Positions 26,848-35,951 of a stretch of 56,976 nt of DNA are shown piece after piece. The notes under the pieces were generated by a model, which searched no databases, was not told the origin of the DNA, and worked only from the letters and a program-made list of their open reading frames with translations. Where the stretch lies: IMG/VR virus record IMGVR_UViG_3300042556_002360, positions 1-56,976 of that record. One strand, 5' to 3'. The stretch's first letter is position 1. Each line of letters starts with the position of its first letter. The stretch is from a virus. The translations under genes were made by a program, and so were the position numbers.

Positions 26848-27645
26848 ATGAAAGAAAAATCGACAATACCTATTAATCAAGAAGAAATCGCGGGATACCT
26901 TAAAGACATTAGAAAACTAAAAGTAATGACTCCTGAAAGGGAGAAAGAATTGGCAGAAAGAATGCTTTCTGAGACAATCACCGAAGAAGAAAAAAAAGAA
27001 ATACAAAAAGAATTATTGGAGGGTAATCTTCGTTTTGTGATTACCGTTAGTAAGCAATATCAGAATCAAGGGTTGGATTTGCCTGACTTGATTGCTGAAG
27101 GTAATTATGGTTTAATGAAAGCCATTGAGAACTTTGATTGGTCTAAACGATTGAGATTTATATCATATGCCGTATGGTGGGTCAGACAATCAATCCTTCA
27201 ATCACTGAATGAAAACGCAAGAACCATTCGACTTCCCGTTAATGTTGTTCAAGAATTACACAGAGCAAAAAAAGATATGGATACTACAGGGTCTGAACTT
27301 CCCGACAAATTCGCATCTTTACCATATACAATTAAGATTGATGAACCATTAAATGAAGATGGAGACACTTTATTGGATGTTTTAAGTAATCCAAATGCAG
27401 AATCTGCAGATGCTAACTTATCAAGTGAGGAAACACTTAAGGGTAAGTTGTTGGATATGTTAAATATATTAGATAATCGTGAACGAGTGATTATTGAAGA
27501 TTATTTTGGTCTTTCAGGTAATACAAGGACATTGGAAGATATCGGTGGGGACTTCTCATTAACAAAAGAAAGGGTCCGTCAAATTAAAGAAAAAGCGTTA
27601 CGGAAACTTAGAAACGAAACAGGTACTTTGTTTGATTACCAATAA
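26848..27645 (+). CDS. RNA polymerase sigma-70 factor (Bacteroidota RpoD-like)
   Basis: 265 aa. Region 1.2 (AGYLKDIRKLKVMTPEREKEL), region 2 (NLRFVITVSKQYQNQGLDLPD ... FISYAVWWVRQSILQSL), a shortened region 3, and region 4 with the helix-turn-helix (TLEDIGGDFSLTKERVRQIKEKA). The NQGL-LPDLI-EGN-GL and ISYAVWWIRQSI wording is that of Bacteroidota primary sigmas, so it was probably captured from a host. It could redirect host polymerase to phage promoters. Confidence 0.9.
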   Translation: MKEKSTIPINQEEIAGYLKDIRKLKVMTPEREKELAERMLSETITEEEKKEIQKELLEGNLRFVITVSKQYQNQGLDLPDLIAEGNYGLMKAIENFDWSKRLRFISYAVWWVRQSILQSLNENARTIRLPVNVVQELHRAKKDMDTTGSELPDKFASLPYTIKIDEPLNEDGDTLLDVLSNPNAESADANLSSEETLKGKLLDMLNILDNRERVIIEDYFGLSGNTRTLEDIGGDFSLTKERVRQIKEKALRKLRNETGTLFDYQ

Positions 27646-27652
27646 AACGAAT

Positions 27653-27683
27653 TAAAGGGTGTATTTATTAAGTACACCCTTTA
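27653..27683 (+). terminator. Terminator-like hairpin after sigma gene
   Basis: Perfect 11-bp stem TAAAGGGTGTA / TACACCCTTTA with a 9-nt loop. The T-tract after it is weak. Confidence 0.6.
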
Positions 27684-27710
27684 TATTTAGGATAAATTTA
27701 AAAAAAGAAT

Positions 27711-27992
27711 ATGAAAAATTTTATACAAAAAAACTTCACAATTATTGTAATGGTGATTGCATTACTTGGATTATTTAAAAGTTGTGGGGATTCAAGAGAA
27801 CTCTCCAAAATGAGAAAGGAAATTCAATCAATCAAAGATTCAACCTACACTAAAACAGAGCTAAATAAAGAGTTGAAGATTATGGGACTGGAATCTGAAA
27901 AAAGAATGATTCAGGCAACCGACAGAAAATTACTGGATGTTCAAAGACAGACACAAATTGAAGAGGAAATTAAATTACTAAAATCTAAATAA
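27711..27992 (+). CDS. Single-TM coiled-coil membrane protein
   Basis: 93 aa. One N-terminal hydrophobic segment (~8-25, ending GLFKSC), then a charged coiled coil. The topology fits an inner-membrane spanin subunit or a small structural membrane protein. It opens the run that contains the amidase, so a lysis role is plausible. Confidence 0.55.
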   Translation: MKNFIQKNFTIIVMVIALLGLFKSCGDSRELSKMRKEIQSIKDSTYTKTELNKELKIMGLESEKRMIQATDRKLLDVQRQTQIEEEIKLLKSK

Positions 27993-27993
27993 C

Positions 27994-28719
27994 ATGAATT
28001 GGATACAGAAAAATTTTAAAAAGATACTTTATATTGCTTTCTTGGTTCCAATTTTAACTGTTGCTGGTGTATCAATATCTCACGTAACTACTTGGTATGG
28101 GTTGTCAAACCCATTAAGTTGGGCAATTTATTTATCAGTTGGTATTGAAATTGCAGCACTATCAGCTCTTGCTGCGATATCAGCTAAGATGGGTAAAAAA
28201 GTATACTTCCCATTTGGGATTGTGACCTTGATTCAGTTTATTGGTAATATTTTCTTCGCATACCAATATATTAATGTAAATTCACCTCAATTTAAAGATT
28301 GGGTTGATTTGGTTGACCCTATTGTTAGTTATCTTGGTGTTGAGTCAGGTGACCCGATAGGACATAAAAGGTTTTTATCGTTATTTGCAGGAGGAATGCT
28401 CCCACTAATATCATTATCATTCCTTCATATGTTAGTTAAATTTGAGGAAGAAGAAAAGAAAAACACTAATACAGAACCTCAACCCATTAATACAGAACCT
28501 CAACAACCTGACATTGACATTGAAGAGATTAGTAAAATTGTTGGAAAGAAAGAGGCTGAGATTGAAGAAGAGAAATACACACCAACCCAAGAAGATTTAG
28601 ATAGGATTGAGGCAGAACTAAGAAGAGTTAACGAATCAAAGTTCGGTATTCTTGTTGAAAATTCAAAATCTGAAGATTCCGAAATTAAAAGATTAAGTTA
28701 CACCAAAAGAGATGATTAA
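27994..28719 (+). CDS. Polytopic membrane protein (possible holin)
   Basis: 241 aa. Four predicted membrane segments (~9-30, ~42-62, ~68-90, ~125-148), then a long Glu-rich cytoplasmic tail. It opens with the same NWIQKNFKKIL style as the preceding protein. It overlaps the amidase gene by 8 bp, making a holin role likely from position alone; the long tail is unusual for a holin. Confidence 0.5.
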   Translation: MNWIQKNFKKILYIAFLVPILTVAGVSISHVTTWYGLSNPLSWAIYLSVGIEIAALSALAAISAKMGKKVYFPFGIVTLIQFIGNIFFAYQYINVNSPQFKDWVDLVDPIVSYLGVESGDPIGHKRFLSLFAGGMLPLISLSFLHMLVKFEEEEKKNTNTEPQPINTEPQQPDIDIEEISKIVGKKEAEIEEEKYTPTQEDLDRIEAELRRVNESKFGILVENSKSEDSEIKRLSYTKRDD

Positions 28720-29308
28720 CATTGAAAAATACGGAAAATTTAAAACTTTAGGTAAACAAAAGAAAAAGAAACAAATTATTTTGTGTCATACTTCAAGGGA
28801 GGTCGAGGAATACTTGGTCTCCCTTAAATATAGATATAATTCAAAGTTTGACCGAATTCCAAACTACATTGTAACTAAAAATGGTGTAATTTTACAGCTA
28901 CTTCCAAACGACGGTCATACTAATATCTTCACTGAAGACAGGGTAAATCAAAATTCGATTGTAATTTGTTTAGAAAATTTGGGATGGTTAGAAAAGAAAC
29001 CTTTAACAAATCATTATATTAACTGGAAAGGAAGTATTTATAGTGAACAAGTTTACGAGAAAAAATGGAGAGATTTCTTCTTTTGGGAACCGTACACGAC
29101 CAGTCAGATTAATTCTACAGCTGAATTGTGTAATTACCTAATAGATGAACTTCGAATAAAAAGACAATGTGTTGGTCACAATACTAAAATTGATGGTATT
29201 GTTAATTTTGAAGGAGTTGTTTCAAGAAGCAATTTTAATTCAAAATACACAGATTTAAATCCATCTTTTAACTTTCAAAACTTAGTAAATTTAATAGAAA
29301 ATGGGTAA
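28712..29308 (+). CDS. N-acetylmuramoyl-L-alanine amidase-like endolysin
   Basis: 198 aa. Amidase_2/PGRP pattern: IILCHTSR (zinc His), PNYIVTKNGVILQLLP, IVICLENLGWL and CVGHNT (second zinc His). The usual DPG-type ending is not obvious, so the third ligand is unclear. It likely cleaves peptidoglycan at lysis. Overlaps genes on both sides by 8 bp. Confidence 0.7.
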   Translation: MINIEKYGKFKTLGKQKKKKQIILCHTSREVEEYLVSLKYRYNSKFDRIPNYIVTKNGVILQLLPNDGHTNIFTEDRVNQNSIVICLENLGWLEKKPLTNHYINWKGSIYSEQVYEKKWRDFFFWEPYTTSQINSTAELCNYLIDELRIKRQCVGHNTKIDGIVNFEGVVSRSNFNSKYTDLNPSFNFQNLVNLIENG

Positions 29309-29873
29309 TATACACAATGACAGGTATGACGAAATTAAGTCGTTATTAAAAAAATCAAAAATGTTACTTGAGCAAGACACTCAAGATAATGTGGCAGCAA
29401 GTATTCAGTCAAGAATTAATCAAGATATTGATTATGAGACAGCTTTAGATGATGAGGAAGAGGATAAGACACCGACACCTAAAGACAAGCAACAAAAATA
29501 CAGAGTCTCAGGGGGTATTTTGGCATTACACGGAAAAGACAGAAGTGATTTGGACATTACAACCGATGAAAAAATCGCATTCCAAGAAACTATGGATGAG
29601 TTCGTGGATGAAGTTTCCGATTTGGTTGATTTTAACACATTAAATGTGTATGAAAATAACGTTGATTGGTCAGGAAAAATCATTGATGAGGATATTGATT
29701 TCACATTCACCATTGGAGAAAATAGTGGAATATATATCAATGGAGAAATGATTAAAGTTGACGATGATTTCTTAAACGTGATTAATAAATTACAACAATT
29801 TTACCAAAAATTCAAATCTAAATGGGGTAAAGTTTTAGCGAGCAGAAAGAAAACTAAAGAATCACCTGAATAA
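29301..29873 (+). CDS. Acidic hypothetical protein in lysis block
   Basis: 190 aa. Helical N-terminus with KKSKMLLEQDTQ, an acidic linker, and a beta-rich C-domain (DWSGKIIDEDIDFTFTIGEN). No family recognised. The LLE-Q position (~24) resembles the (I/L)-x-E leader found elsewhere, but is further from the start. Confidence 0.55.
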   Translation: MGNIHNDRYDEIKSLLKKSKMLLEQDTQDNVAASIQSRINQDIDYETALDDEEEDKTPTPKDKQQKYRVSGGILALHGKDRSDLDITTDEKIAFQETMDEFVDEVSDLVDFNTLNVYENNVDWSGKIIDEDIDFTFTIGENSGIYINGEMIKVDDDFLNVINKLQQFYQKFKSKWGKVLASRKKTKESPE

Positions 29874-29874
29874 T

Positions 29875-30234
29875 ATGGAAAGAACTAAAAAATTCTTAGG
29901 TAAGAATTATATGAATATTATATTTTTAATTGTAATATCCATATTGGTTTATCGGGTATATTTAACCCCAAATACTGTTAGTACGATGAATGATGTAGAT
30001 AAATCAAAAATCGATTCATTAACTAATTTAGTTGTTGAAATTAAAAAACAACAAGATACAATTGAAAGTAACATTCAGAATGTTAATAATGAAATTGAAA
30101 CTATTGATGAAAATATTTCAAAGATAAAAAAAGACAGAAATAAAATAAGAAAAAAATACAATGAAGAAATTACTCGTATTGATAGCTATACTGAGCCTGA
30201 GCTTGACAGCTTTTTCTCAAACAGATACCACTAA
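29875..30234 (+). CDS. Inner-membrane spanin-like protein
   Basis: 119 aa. One N-terminal membrane segment (~12-30), then a long coiled coil (~45-105), ending TEPELDSFFSNRYH. Topology and the 74-bp overlap with the next, secreted coiled-coil protein match overlapping spanin pairs, which fuse inner and outer membranes at the end of lysis. Confidence 0.55.
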   Translation: MERTKKFLGKNYMNIIFLIVISILVYRVYLTPNTVSTMNDVDKSKIDSLTNLVVEIKKQQDTIESNIQNVNNEIETIDENISKIKKDRNKIRKKYNEEITRIDSYTEPELDSFFSNRYH

Positions 30235-30574
30235 ACAACCTACAAAGTGTTTCCCAATCCCTGTTGTTAAGTTAATAGCGAAGGATTTGTTGAGTGGAGA
30301 CTCTGCGAAGGCTCAATTGGTTTTAGTTGAACAACAATTAACTGAAACCGAAAACAAAGTGGTTATGAAAGATAGTGTTATTACTTTATTAAGAGAGAAA
30401 GAAGTAAACTATCAAACTATCATTAAAACACAAGAGGAAAAATATTCAACGTTAGAAAGTCATACAACTAAAGTTGAGTCCGATTTAAAGAAAGAAAAGG
30501 TTAAGAATAAGACCACAAAAATTTTATCAGGTGGTGTTATTACTACATTAACAATATTATTAATTCTCCTATAA
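30161..30574 (+). CDS. Secreted coiled-coil protein, spanin-partner candidate
   Basis: 137 aa. Signal peptide MKKLLVLIAILSLSLTAFS, cleaved about residue 20; no lipobox. Then a coiled coil (~50-110) and a C-terminal hydrophobic segment (~118-137). A canonical outer-membrane spanin would be a lipoprotein, so this may be a one-chain (u-spanin-like) or other periplasmic tether. Its first 74 bp lie inside the upstream gene. Confidence 0.55.
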   Translation: MKKLLVLIAILSLSLTAFSQTDTTKQPTKCFPIPVVKLIAKDLLSGDSAKAQLVLVEQQLTETENKVVMKDSVITLLREKEVNYQTIIKTQEEKYSTLESHTTKVESDLKKEKVKNKTTKILSGGVITTLTILLILL

Positions 30575-30819
30575 TGGCACTCACTAATAGCGAAACTAAA
30601 GAGATTGAAGTTATAATCCGTAAAGAAATTAAAAAATTTATGGAGAATAGCACTGTTAAACAATTTGAAGACAAATTGATGGATAAAATTTCAAAAGAAA
30701 TTAAAAGAGGTAAATTAGAAGGTGATATAAAAGACATAACCCTAAGAATGTTTCGAGAATTCTATCAATTTATGTGGATGAATCGAAGTTATTGGGAACC
30801 AAGATTAAAAAACGCATAA
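30574..30819 (+). CDS. Small helical hypothetical protein
   Basis: 81 aa, fully helical and charged, ending FREFYQFMWMNRSYWEPRLKNA. Seen in similar form in large phages by my recollection; function unknown. It abuts the preceding gene (1-nt overlap) and the next (1-bp gap). Confidence 0.6.
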   Translation: MALTNSETKEIEVIIRKEIKKFMENSTVKQFEDKLMDKISKEIKRGKLEGDIKDITLRMFREFYQFMWMNRSYWEPRLKNA

Positions 30820-30820
30820 T

Positions 30821-31846
30821 ATGAAAAGTTCTGCAAATCAATTTAAAAATGCAATTTCAAAAGCATATACAACTCAACCAAACGTCAAATTAAATAGTGA
30901 CACTATGTCTGATGCGAATAAATATATGTCTTCCTTTATGGAAAGTATGGACGATGACGAGTTCGAGATTAAGAAAAAACATATTTCAAATAAATTGGCT
31001 AAAAATAAATTTAGTGATGATTTAAAAGATGATATAGATTTTATTGATTTCAAGACCCGTAATAAATTTAAAGACGGTCCTGTTGAATATACTTTTGGAA
31101 CTCCACATGCGGTTCATAACGACCCATTTGTTAATAAGAAATTACAGAAAGAAGAAACTAAAGAGGAAAAATTAAAGGGCGGAGTATCCGATAAAAAAAC
31201 CCTTGAAGATATTGCTAAAAAACACGATAAAAAAGGTTATTATCATACGGATGATATGATTTCGTCGTTAAAAAAAGAGTTAGAAATGGGGATGAAGGTT
31301 GAAATGGAACACACCAAAGATAAAGCAAAGGCAAAAGAAATTGCAATGGACCATCTTTGGGAAAACCCAAGTTATTATACTAAATTAAAAAAAGTTGAGA
31401 CTAAAGAGGCCACTAGTTCTGGTTCTTCAGGAGCATTTGTAGGTCCAGTTGGATTTAAAAATAGTGAATTTGTTAGAAAAAGTTTTGCTGAAACTCCAAA
31501 ATTAAAAGAAAGTGAAAGTGAAAAGGTTGAAGCAACAGAAGCGACAGGTTCAGGTTCTGTTGGAGGATATTCAACACCAGCAATGTGGGCAAAATCAACA
31601 AATAAGAAAGATTGGGGGCCGAGTAGAAAAACTCAATATCCTGGTGGTGGGTTTGTTAAGATTAAGAAGAGATGTACTAAGTTCCCATATTGTAATCAAG
31701 GTGACATTAATAACTTGAAAATTAGTAAAAACGAATCGGTTAAAGAAGCGATTGAGAATGTTGCAAAGAAATATGGGTTAAGTGAAGATGTAATTATGAC
31801 TATTTTGGAACACGAATATGAAATAACAAGTAAAAGAATAAAATAA
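30821..31846 (+). CDS. DUF5661-containing phage protein
   Basis: 341 aa. Residues ~125-190 (YYHTDDMISSLKKELEMGMK, VEMEHTKDKAKAKEIAMDHL, NPSYYTKL) match my recollection of DUF5661. Two Gly/Ser cassettes follow: ATSSGSSGAFVGPVGF and ATGSGSVGGYSTPAMW. Then comes KIKKRCTKFPYCNQGD and a helical end. These motifs recur in structural or internal proteins of large phages. Exact role unknown. Confidence 0.65.
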   Translation: MKSSANQFKNAISKAYTTQPNVKLNSDTMSDANKYMSSFMESMDDDEFEIKKKHISNKLAKNKFSDDLKDDIDFIDFKTRNKFKDGPVEYTFGTPHAVHNDPFVNKKLQKEETKEEKLKGGVSDKKTLEDIAKKHDKKGYYHTDDMISSLKKELEMGMKVEMEHTKDKAKAKEIAMDHLWENPSYYTKLKKVETKEATSSGSSGAFVGPVGFKNSEFVRKSFAETPKLKESESEKVEATEATGSGSVGGYSTPAMWAKSTNKKDWGPSRKTQYPGGGFVKIKKRCTKFPYCNQGDINNLKISKNESVKEAIENVAKKYGLSEDVIMTILEHEYEITSKRIK

Positions 31847-31849
31847 AGA

Positions 31850-31857
31850 TATTTATA
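31850..31857 (+). promoter_or_regulatory. TATTTATA motif (candidate late promoter)
   Basis: Exact 8-mer 15 bp before the gene at 31873. Confidence 0.4.
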
Positions 31858-31872
31858 TTAAAAAAAGACAAG

Positions 31873-33561
31873 ATGAAAGATTTTCAAAAAAATATTGATA
31901 AATTAGTTTCAAGAATTCTAAATGAAGAAATTGAGACAAAAGTTAAACGAATTGTTGAAACCAAAGGTGAATGGGAAGAAATTGTTATGGATGAAGAACT
32001 ATCAGGTAATCAATCCAAAATTGATGTTGCAGAACCTAAAGGTAAAATCACCGCAGCTGATTTTAAAAAATTGAGAGATGCCAAGGCTCACAAGAAAGAA
32101 GTTGAAGAATACTACAACTATTCTGATGAGGATATTGAAGATGCTGAAGAATTATCTCAAGACGAGCCAACATATGTTGGAAAAGGTTTAGCAGATAACA
32201 AGATTAAAAACAAAATTAGAAACAAAATGTTTGGTTCGTTTGATGATGAACATGGTTGGTTTGACCAATCTGATAGAGAACATTCAGGTGATTTTGATTT
32301 TGATTATGATGAGGAAGAATTTGAAGATTTTCCATCATTGATGGCAAAACATGGTAAAAATCAAAGATGGTTTGGACCAAATGACGGTGAAACTTTTTTT
32401 AATAAATACAAAGAAATGTTTGGTGGTAAACCATTCAGAGTTAGAATTGCTAAAGGTTTAGAAGAAGCGGAAACAGAAGAAGGTAACGCATTTACAGGTG
32501 CTTTAGCTAAAGCTAAGAAATCTGGTAAAGATAGTTTTGAAGTTGACGGTGAGAAATATAATGTCACCGAATCTGAGGACAAGTGGATTCAAAAAACTCA
32601 TATGAAGAAAGGTGGATTACACAAAGCACTAGGAATCCCTGAAGGTGAAAAAATCCCAAAATCTAAATTGAATAAGATTAAAAAAGAACTAACAACTAAA
32701 GCCGCGGGGGATAAAAAATTATCAGCGGCGGATTCTAAGTTATTAAAACAAGTTAATATGGCTTTAACTTTAGGTGGACTTAAAGAAAGTAAGAATACAC
32801 TATCTTTAACCGAAGATGAGTTGATTGATATGATTGAAAACATTGTTAAAGAACAAATTGTTAAAGACATTGCGGAGAAAAATAATTTTAGTGTTAATAA
32901 ACCACAAGGTTTAAAGAAAACTGAAAAGGCTCAAGGTGAAAGTAAGAAAGAAAATGATGATTATGCGGGTGAAGTTGTAAAAAAGATGAAAGATTATATG
33001 AAGGATATGTATATGGGTGGTAAAGAATACGATGCTAACCCAGATGATTTCCCTCAAAGTAATTATGATATGGAGAAAGAACATAACGAAATGAAATACC
33101 ATCCATCGGACGCGGTAGAAGAATATATTGAGGCTTTCGCATATCCTGGTATGACTAATTTGGTTTATGATGAAATCAAACCAGATGATGAAATGATTGG
33201 AAAACAAATCAAGGGAGACGCCAAAAATGGTAATGCTGTTACAGGTAAAGATGGTAAAGCTTTAGGTAATGTTTCAAAAAGAAGTGAGAAAACTGGAGAA
33301 AGATTTAAGAAAAATTTTGACGACAATTTATATGGTGCTGAGCAAATGGAGGTATCTTATAAGAGACAATCACAACCTGTTGACGTTGCGGGTAGTAAGA
33401 AAGAAGCTGGTTCTTTAAAGAGCATTAAATCAAGTTCAAAAGGAAAGGCGGAGAAAATAATGTCTCAGTTAGAATCGGTTGAATCAAAAACAACAAAGAT
33501 TATTAACGAAGATTTACAAAAAATGAAGGATTTAATTTCTTATAATAGAAAAACACAATAA
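31873..33561 (+). CDS. Large acidic phage protein with tag-like N-terminus
   Basis: 562 aa. It opens MKDFQKNIDKLVSRILNEE, a leader ending LNE. An acidic region with FDFDYDEEEFEDFPS (~140-155) follows. Residues ~230-290 hold a motif common in large phages (KKGGLHKALGIPEGEKIP). LTEDELIDMIENIVKEQ (~316-332) is nearly the same segment as the start of the protein at 52969. No enzyme motif. Candidate internal or scaffold-type virion protein. Confidence 0.6.
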   Translation: MKDFQKNIDKLVSRILNEEIETKVKRIVETKGEWEEIVMDEELSGNQSKIDVAEPKGKITAADFKKLRDAKAHKKEVEEYYNYSDEDIEDAEELSQDEPTYVGKGLADNKIKNKIRNKMFGSFDDEHGWFDQSDREHSGDFDFDYDEEEFEDFPSLMAKHGKNQRWFGPNDGETFFNKYKEMFGGKPFRVRIAKGLEEAETEEGNAFTGALAKAKKSGKDSFEVDGEKYNVTESEDKWIQKTHMKKGGLHKALGIPEGEKIPKSKLNKIKKELTTKAAGDKKLSAADSKLLKQVNMALTLGGLKESKNTLSLTEDELIDMIENIVKEQIVKDIAEKNNFSVNKPQGLKKTEKAQGESKKENDDYAGEVVKKMKDYMKDMYMGGKEYDANPDDFPQSNYDMEKEHNEMKYHPSDAVEEYIEAFAYPGMTNLVYDEIKPDDEMIGKQIKGDAKNGNAVTGKDGKALGNVSKRSEKTGERFKKNFDDNLYGAEQMEVSYKRQSQPVDVAGSKKEAGSLKSIKSSSKGKAEKIMSQLESVESKTTKIINEDLQKMKDLISYNRKTQ

Positions 33562-33588
33562 AATTCACATTTACTAAATTTAAACTAT

Positions 33589-33627
33589 ATTCTCCATAGA
33601 ACTAAAACTCTATGGAGAATTTTTTTA
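33589..33627 (+). terminator. Strong terminator hairpin overlapping the next start codon
   Basis: Perfect 12-bp stem ATTCTCCATAGA / TCTATGGAGAAT, 8-nt loop, then seven Ts. The first ATG of the following gene (33612) sits inside the 3' arm. Confidence 0.85.
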
Positions 33628-34070
33628 ATTGGATGACCCAACCCGTGCCTAAAGATGAAATCATAACGTGGTTTAATATTCATAATATGACGTATGAAAA
33701 GATTGAGTTATATGGTGATATTTCTAAATCACTAACTAATATTATAATGGATACATATCTTGGTGATAACGTATCAGAGACTAAAATATCACTAACACAG
33801 GACGATAATAAACTACATTTTGATTGGTGTTGGAAAAAAGTCGTAGAAGATTTCAAAAAAGAAAACGTTATAATAAATCTTAATGGAGACCACAGAGATT
33901 ATTTTGAATATTTCTTTATGGATACATTCTATAATCAAGAAAAGGATAGTATTAGACAATCAATACCCAAATTTTTATTAGAAATATTTGATACTGAAGT
34001 AACGCACTCCAAATCAGATTTAGATTTATTGACGGAGTTATATAAATTAATGGAAAAAAATATGGAATAA
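33612..34070 (+). CDS. Hypothetical protein starting inside a terminator
   Basis: 152 aa from the ATG at 33612, which lies in the terminator stem. The in-frame ATG at 33633 (MTQPVPKDE) would lie after the T-run and may be the true start. Mixed alpha/beta, acidic, no family recognised. Confidence 0.55.
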   Translation: MENFFNWMTQPVPKDEIITWFNIHNMTYEKIELYGDISKSLTNIIMDTYLGDNVSETKISLTQDDNKLHFDWCWKKVVEDFKKENVIINLNGDHRDYFEYFFMDTFYNQEKDSIRQSIPKFLLEIFDTEVTHSKSDLDLLTELYKLMEKNME

Positions 34071-34148
34071 AATGTTGATTCTATTTACACCAGAAGGAAA
34101 AAACTTAATATTTCAGATATTAAAATAAACTATTACAAATTTTAAAAA

Positions 34149-34331
34149 ATGGAAACATTAGAACAAATCAAAGTTGCAACTGAGTTACTTTCAGTAGACA
34201 CAACAAAGTTTTTCGGCGGTAACAAAAGTGCAGGAACCAGAGCTAGAAAAACTGCTCAAGAATTAAAAGCATTACTTCAAAAATTAAGAGGTGAGATTTT
34301 AGAGCACAACAAGACAGAGAAGAATGCATAA
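34149..34331 (+). CDS. Histone H1/Hc1-like small DNA-binding protein
   Basis: 60 aa. FGGNKSAGTRARKTAQELKALLQKLRGEI (quoted in parts: NKSAGTRARK, ELKALLQKLR) matches the Hc1-like proteins widespread in Bacteroidota, where they bind DNA. In a phage it may compact DNA or alter host nucleoid structure. Overlaps the next gene by 8 bp. Confidence 0.75.
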   Translation: METLEQIKVATELLSVDTTKFFGGNKSAGTRARKTAQELKALLQKLRGEILEHNKTEKNA

Positions 34332-34512
34332 TATTGATACAATATATCTTTTTATATTTGTTTTCACAATATTGGTGTCGTTAAAAAATGTCACAAAATT
34401 TATAAGCGCCCTGTTACAGAAAGAACCAAAACCATTGGTTTACAATAACAGGGAGCTTATTCTCTTAGGAGTATCAATTAGTTATATCGTAACATATCTA
34501 TTACAAAAATGA
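34324..34512 (+). CDS. Small two-TM membrane protein
   Basis: 62 aa with hydrophobic segments ~5-20 and ~44-60. Unknown role. Overlaps neighbours by 8 and 4 bp in a tight operon. Confidence 0.55.
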   Translation: MHNIDTIYLFIFVFTILVSLKNVTKFISALLQKEPKPLVYNNRELILLGVSISYIVTYLLQK

Positions 34513-34973
34513 GTTTTTATAAAGAAATAGCACCATTCGTTGAATATATACATTCAATTAGAAAATTGGAAACATATCTAAGTTTTGATATGACATTTCC
34601 AGCCAAATGGTCAATACCCAAAAATATTGTCGATGAGGGTCAAATCATCGGATTTGAGGTTGAAGACCGAAACTCTAAAGGAGTGACGTTTGTATGTCCA
34701 ATTGGCGAAAAAGAAGTTTCTTCAATCTTAGTTAAGATTGGAAAAACCATAAAACTAAACAAAGAAAGAGAATTAAAAGAAAGATTATTCAAACAAACAG
34801 TGGAACAATTAAAACAAACTTTTGAGAAAACTGATTTAGAGAAATTACAAAATCTATATTTTGATTTTGATGAGGGTGACTTAGATACAGATTTAGATGG
34901 TGAAATTGAAGATAACTTAGAAGATGAGCAAAACAGACAGGAGTCAACAGCTACTGAATTGGTTCAACAGTGA
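34509..34973 (+). CDS. Hypothetical acidic phage protein
   Basis: 154 aa. N-terminal alpha/beta domain (FPAKWSIPKNI, GVTFVCPIGEKE), then a coiled coil and a strongly acidic tail. Not recognised. Its last 50 bp are also read as the start of the next gene. Confidence 0.55.
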   Translation: MSFYKEIAPFVEYIHSIRKLETYLSFDMTFPAKWSIPKNIVDEGQIIGFEVEDRNSKGVTFVCPIGEKEVSSILVKIGKTIKLNKERELKERLFKQTVEQLKQTFEKTDLEKLQNLYFDFDEGDLDTDLDGEIEDNLEDEQNRQESTATELVQQ

Positions 34974-35118
34974 GAAACTAAAAGACCAAAAAGAGCTTGA
35001 TAAAAATAAAGAAAAATTAGTTAGGGAAATAAAAGGTTTAAAAAAGAAAGACCTTTTCCCTGAACCAGTTAAAGTAAGTTTATGGAACAAAATAAAGATA
35101 ATACTCTTGGGACGATAG
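34924..35118 (+). CDS. Small basic helical protein, overlapping both neighbours
   Basis: 64 aa, Lys-rich coiled coil ending WNKIKIILLGR. It overlaps the upstream gene by 50 bp and the downstream gene by 37 bp, unusually deep nesting. The ATG follows AGAAG; reality is supported only by length and context. Confidence 0.45.
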   Translation: MSKTDRSQQLLNWFNSEKLKDQKELDKNKEKLVREIKGLKKKDLFPEPVKVSLWNKIKIILLGR

Positions 35119-35330
35119 CAAAATTGGCGTTAATTGCTGAGTCAGTACAAGACCTTTTTAGTGGTAAAGGAACCATTATTTTTGAATTACCTAAGGGTGA
35201 GTACAAAAGTGTAATTAATCACTTCAGAGAGATTGATAGACACCACAAACAGTTCTCAATAGATATATCAGGAACTGAATTTCACTTCATTCTGATGGAG
35301 GAACCTGCTGAGACCGAGGATAAGTCGTAA
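35082..35330 (+). CDS. Small hypothetical protein
   Basis: 82 aa alpha/beta ([29 protein letters not shown]). Unknown. Ends convergently, overlapping the minus-strand gene by 44 bp. Confidence 0.5.
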   Translation: MEQNKDNTLGTIAKLALIAESVQDLFSGKGTIIFELPKGEYKSVINHFREIDRHHKQFSIDISGTEFHFILMEEPAETEDKS

Positions 35331-35949
35331 ATTTACGATATAACACTTTCTTATCAAATCCGTTAGATTCTAAAAGACTATACAAATATTTTCGCTGAGG
35401 AGATGAGCAATCTTGAATAAAGAGGCAATCTCCTCTTTTTATTTTAAAAAAGTATTTTGATAAAGATTCAACAAATCTGGTACATTCTTCTTCGTTTTTC
35501 AACGAAAATAAATCAATTTCTTCATCTCTTTGTAAGATAACCTTATTATTAAGGACTGATACCATCTTCAACCCATCCCCCTTCAAATAACGTTTAATAA
35601 ACTCTTGGGAGGTAATCTTTGTTTTTTTCTTAACATCATATATTAGTTCCTCTTCTTTATATGTCACAAGTTCTAATATTGACATCCCACCCTCTTCTAA
35701 CTTAACCTTAACACTTCTACCAAATTCATCGGTCATATATACAGGCGAAGACTGATTAGTTGACATTTCAATCAGACCCAATTCAAATTTACAATCTTTA
35801 CCATTTTCAACCAAAACCTCAAAGATAACATCATTAGACTCAGATGATAGTTGTTTAAAATAGTTTTTGGCACGAGATAAGGTAACGAATTTCTTTATTA
35901 TTCGTTTCTTTTTCTTATTTTTGAATAAAACTATAATATAGTTGCCCAT
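35287..35949 (-). CDS. Hypothetical protein divergent from dnaJ
   Basis: 220 aa from the start at 35949 ([20 protein letters not shown]); the frame is open to 35997 but that would overlap dnaJ. N-terminal ~70 residues are a small alpha/beta domain (YIIVLF ... [10 protein letters not shown]). Not recognised. Its start codon is 2 bp from the dnaJ start on the other strand, so each gene's leader lies in the other's coding sequence. Confidence 0.6.
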   Translation of the reverse strand: MGNYIIVLFKNKKKKRIIKKFVTLSRAKNYFKQLSSESNDVIFEVLVENGKDCKFELGLIEMSTNQSSPVYMTDEFGRSVKVKLEEGGMSILELVTYKEEELIYDVKKKTKITSQEFIKRYLKGDGLKMVSVLNNKVILQRDEEIDLFSLKNEEECTRFVESLSKYFFKIKRGDCLFIQDCSSPQRKYLYSLLESNGFDKKVLYRKFTTYPRSQQVPPSE

Positions 35950-35951
35950 AT

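Noticed and set aside
34072-34128. 18-codon ORF between 33612-34070 and the Hc1-like gene
   Set aside because: Too short, no ribosome-binding site, no coding signal.
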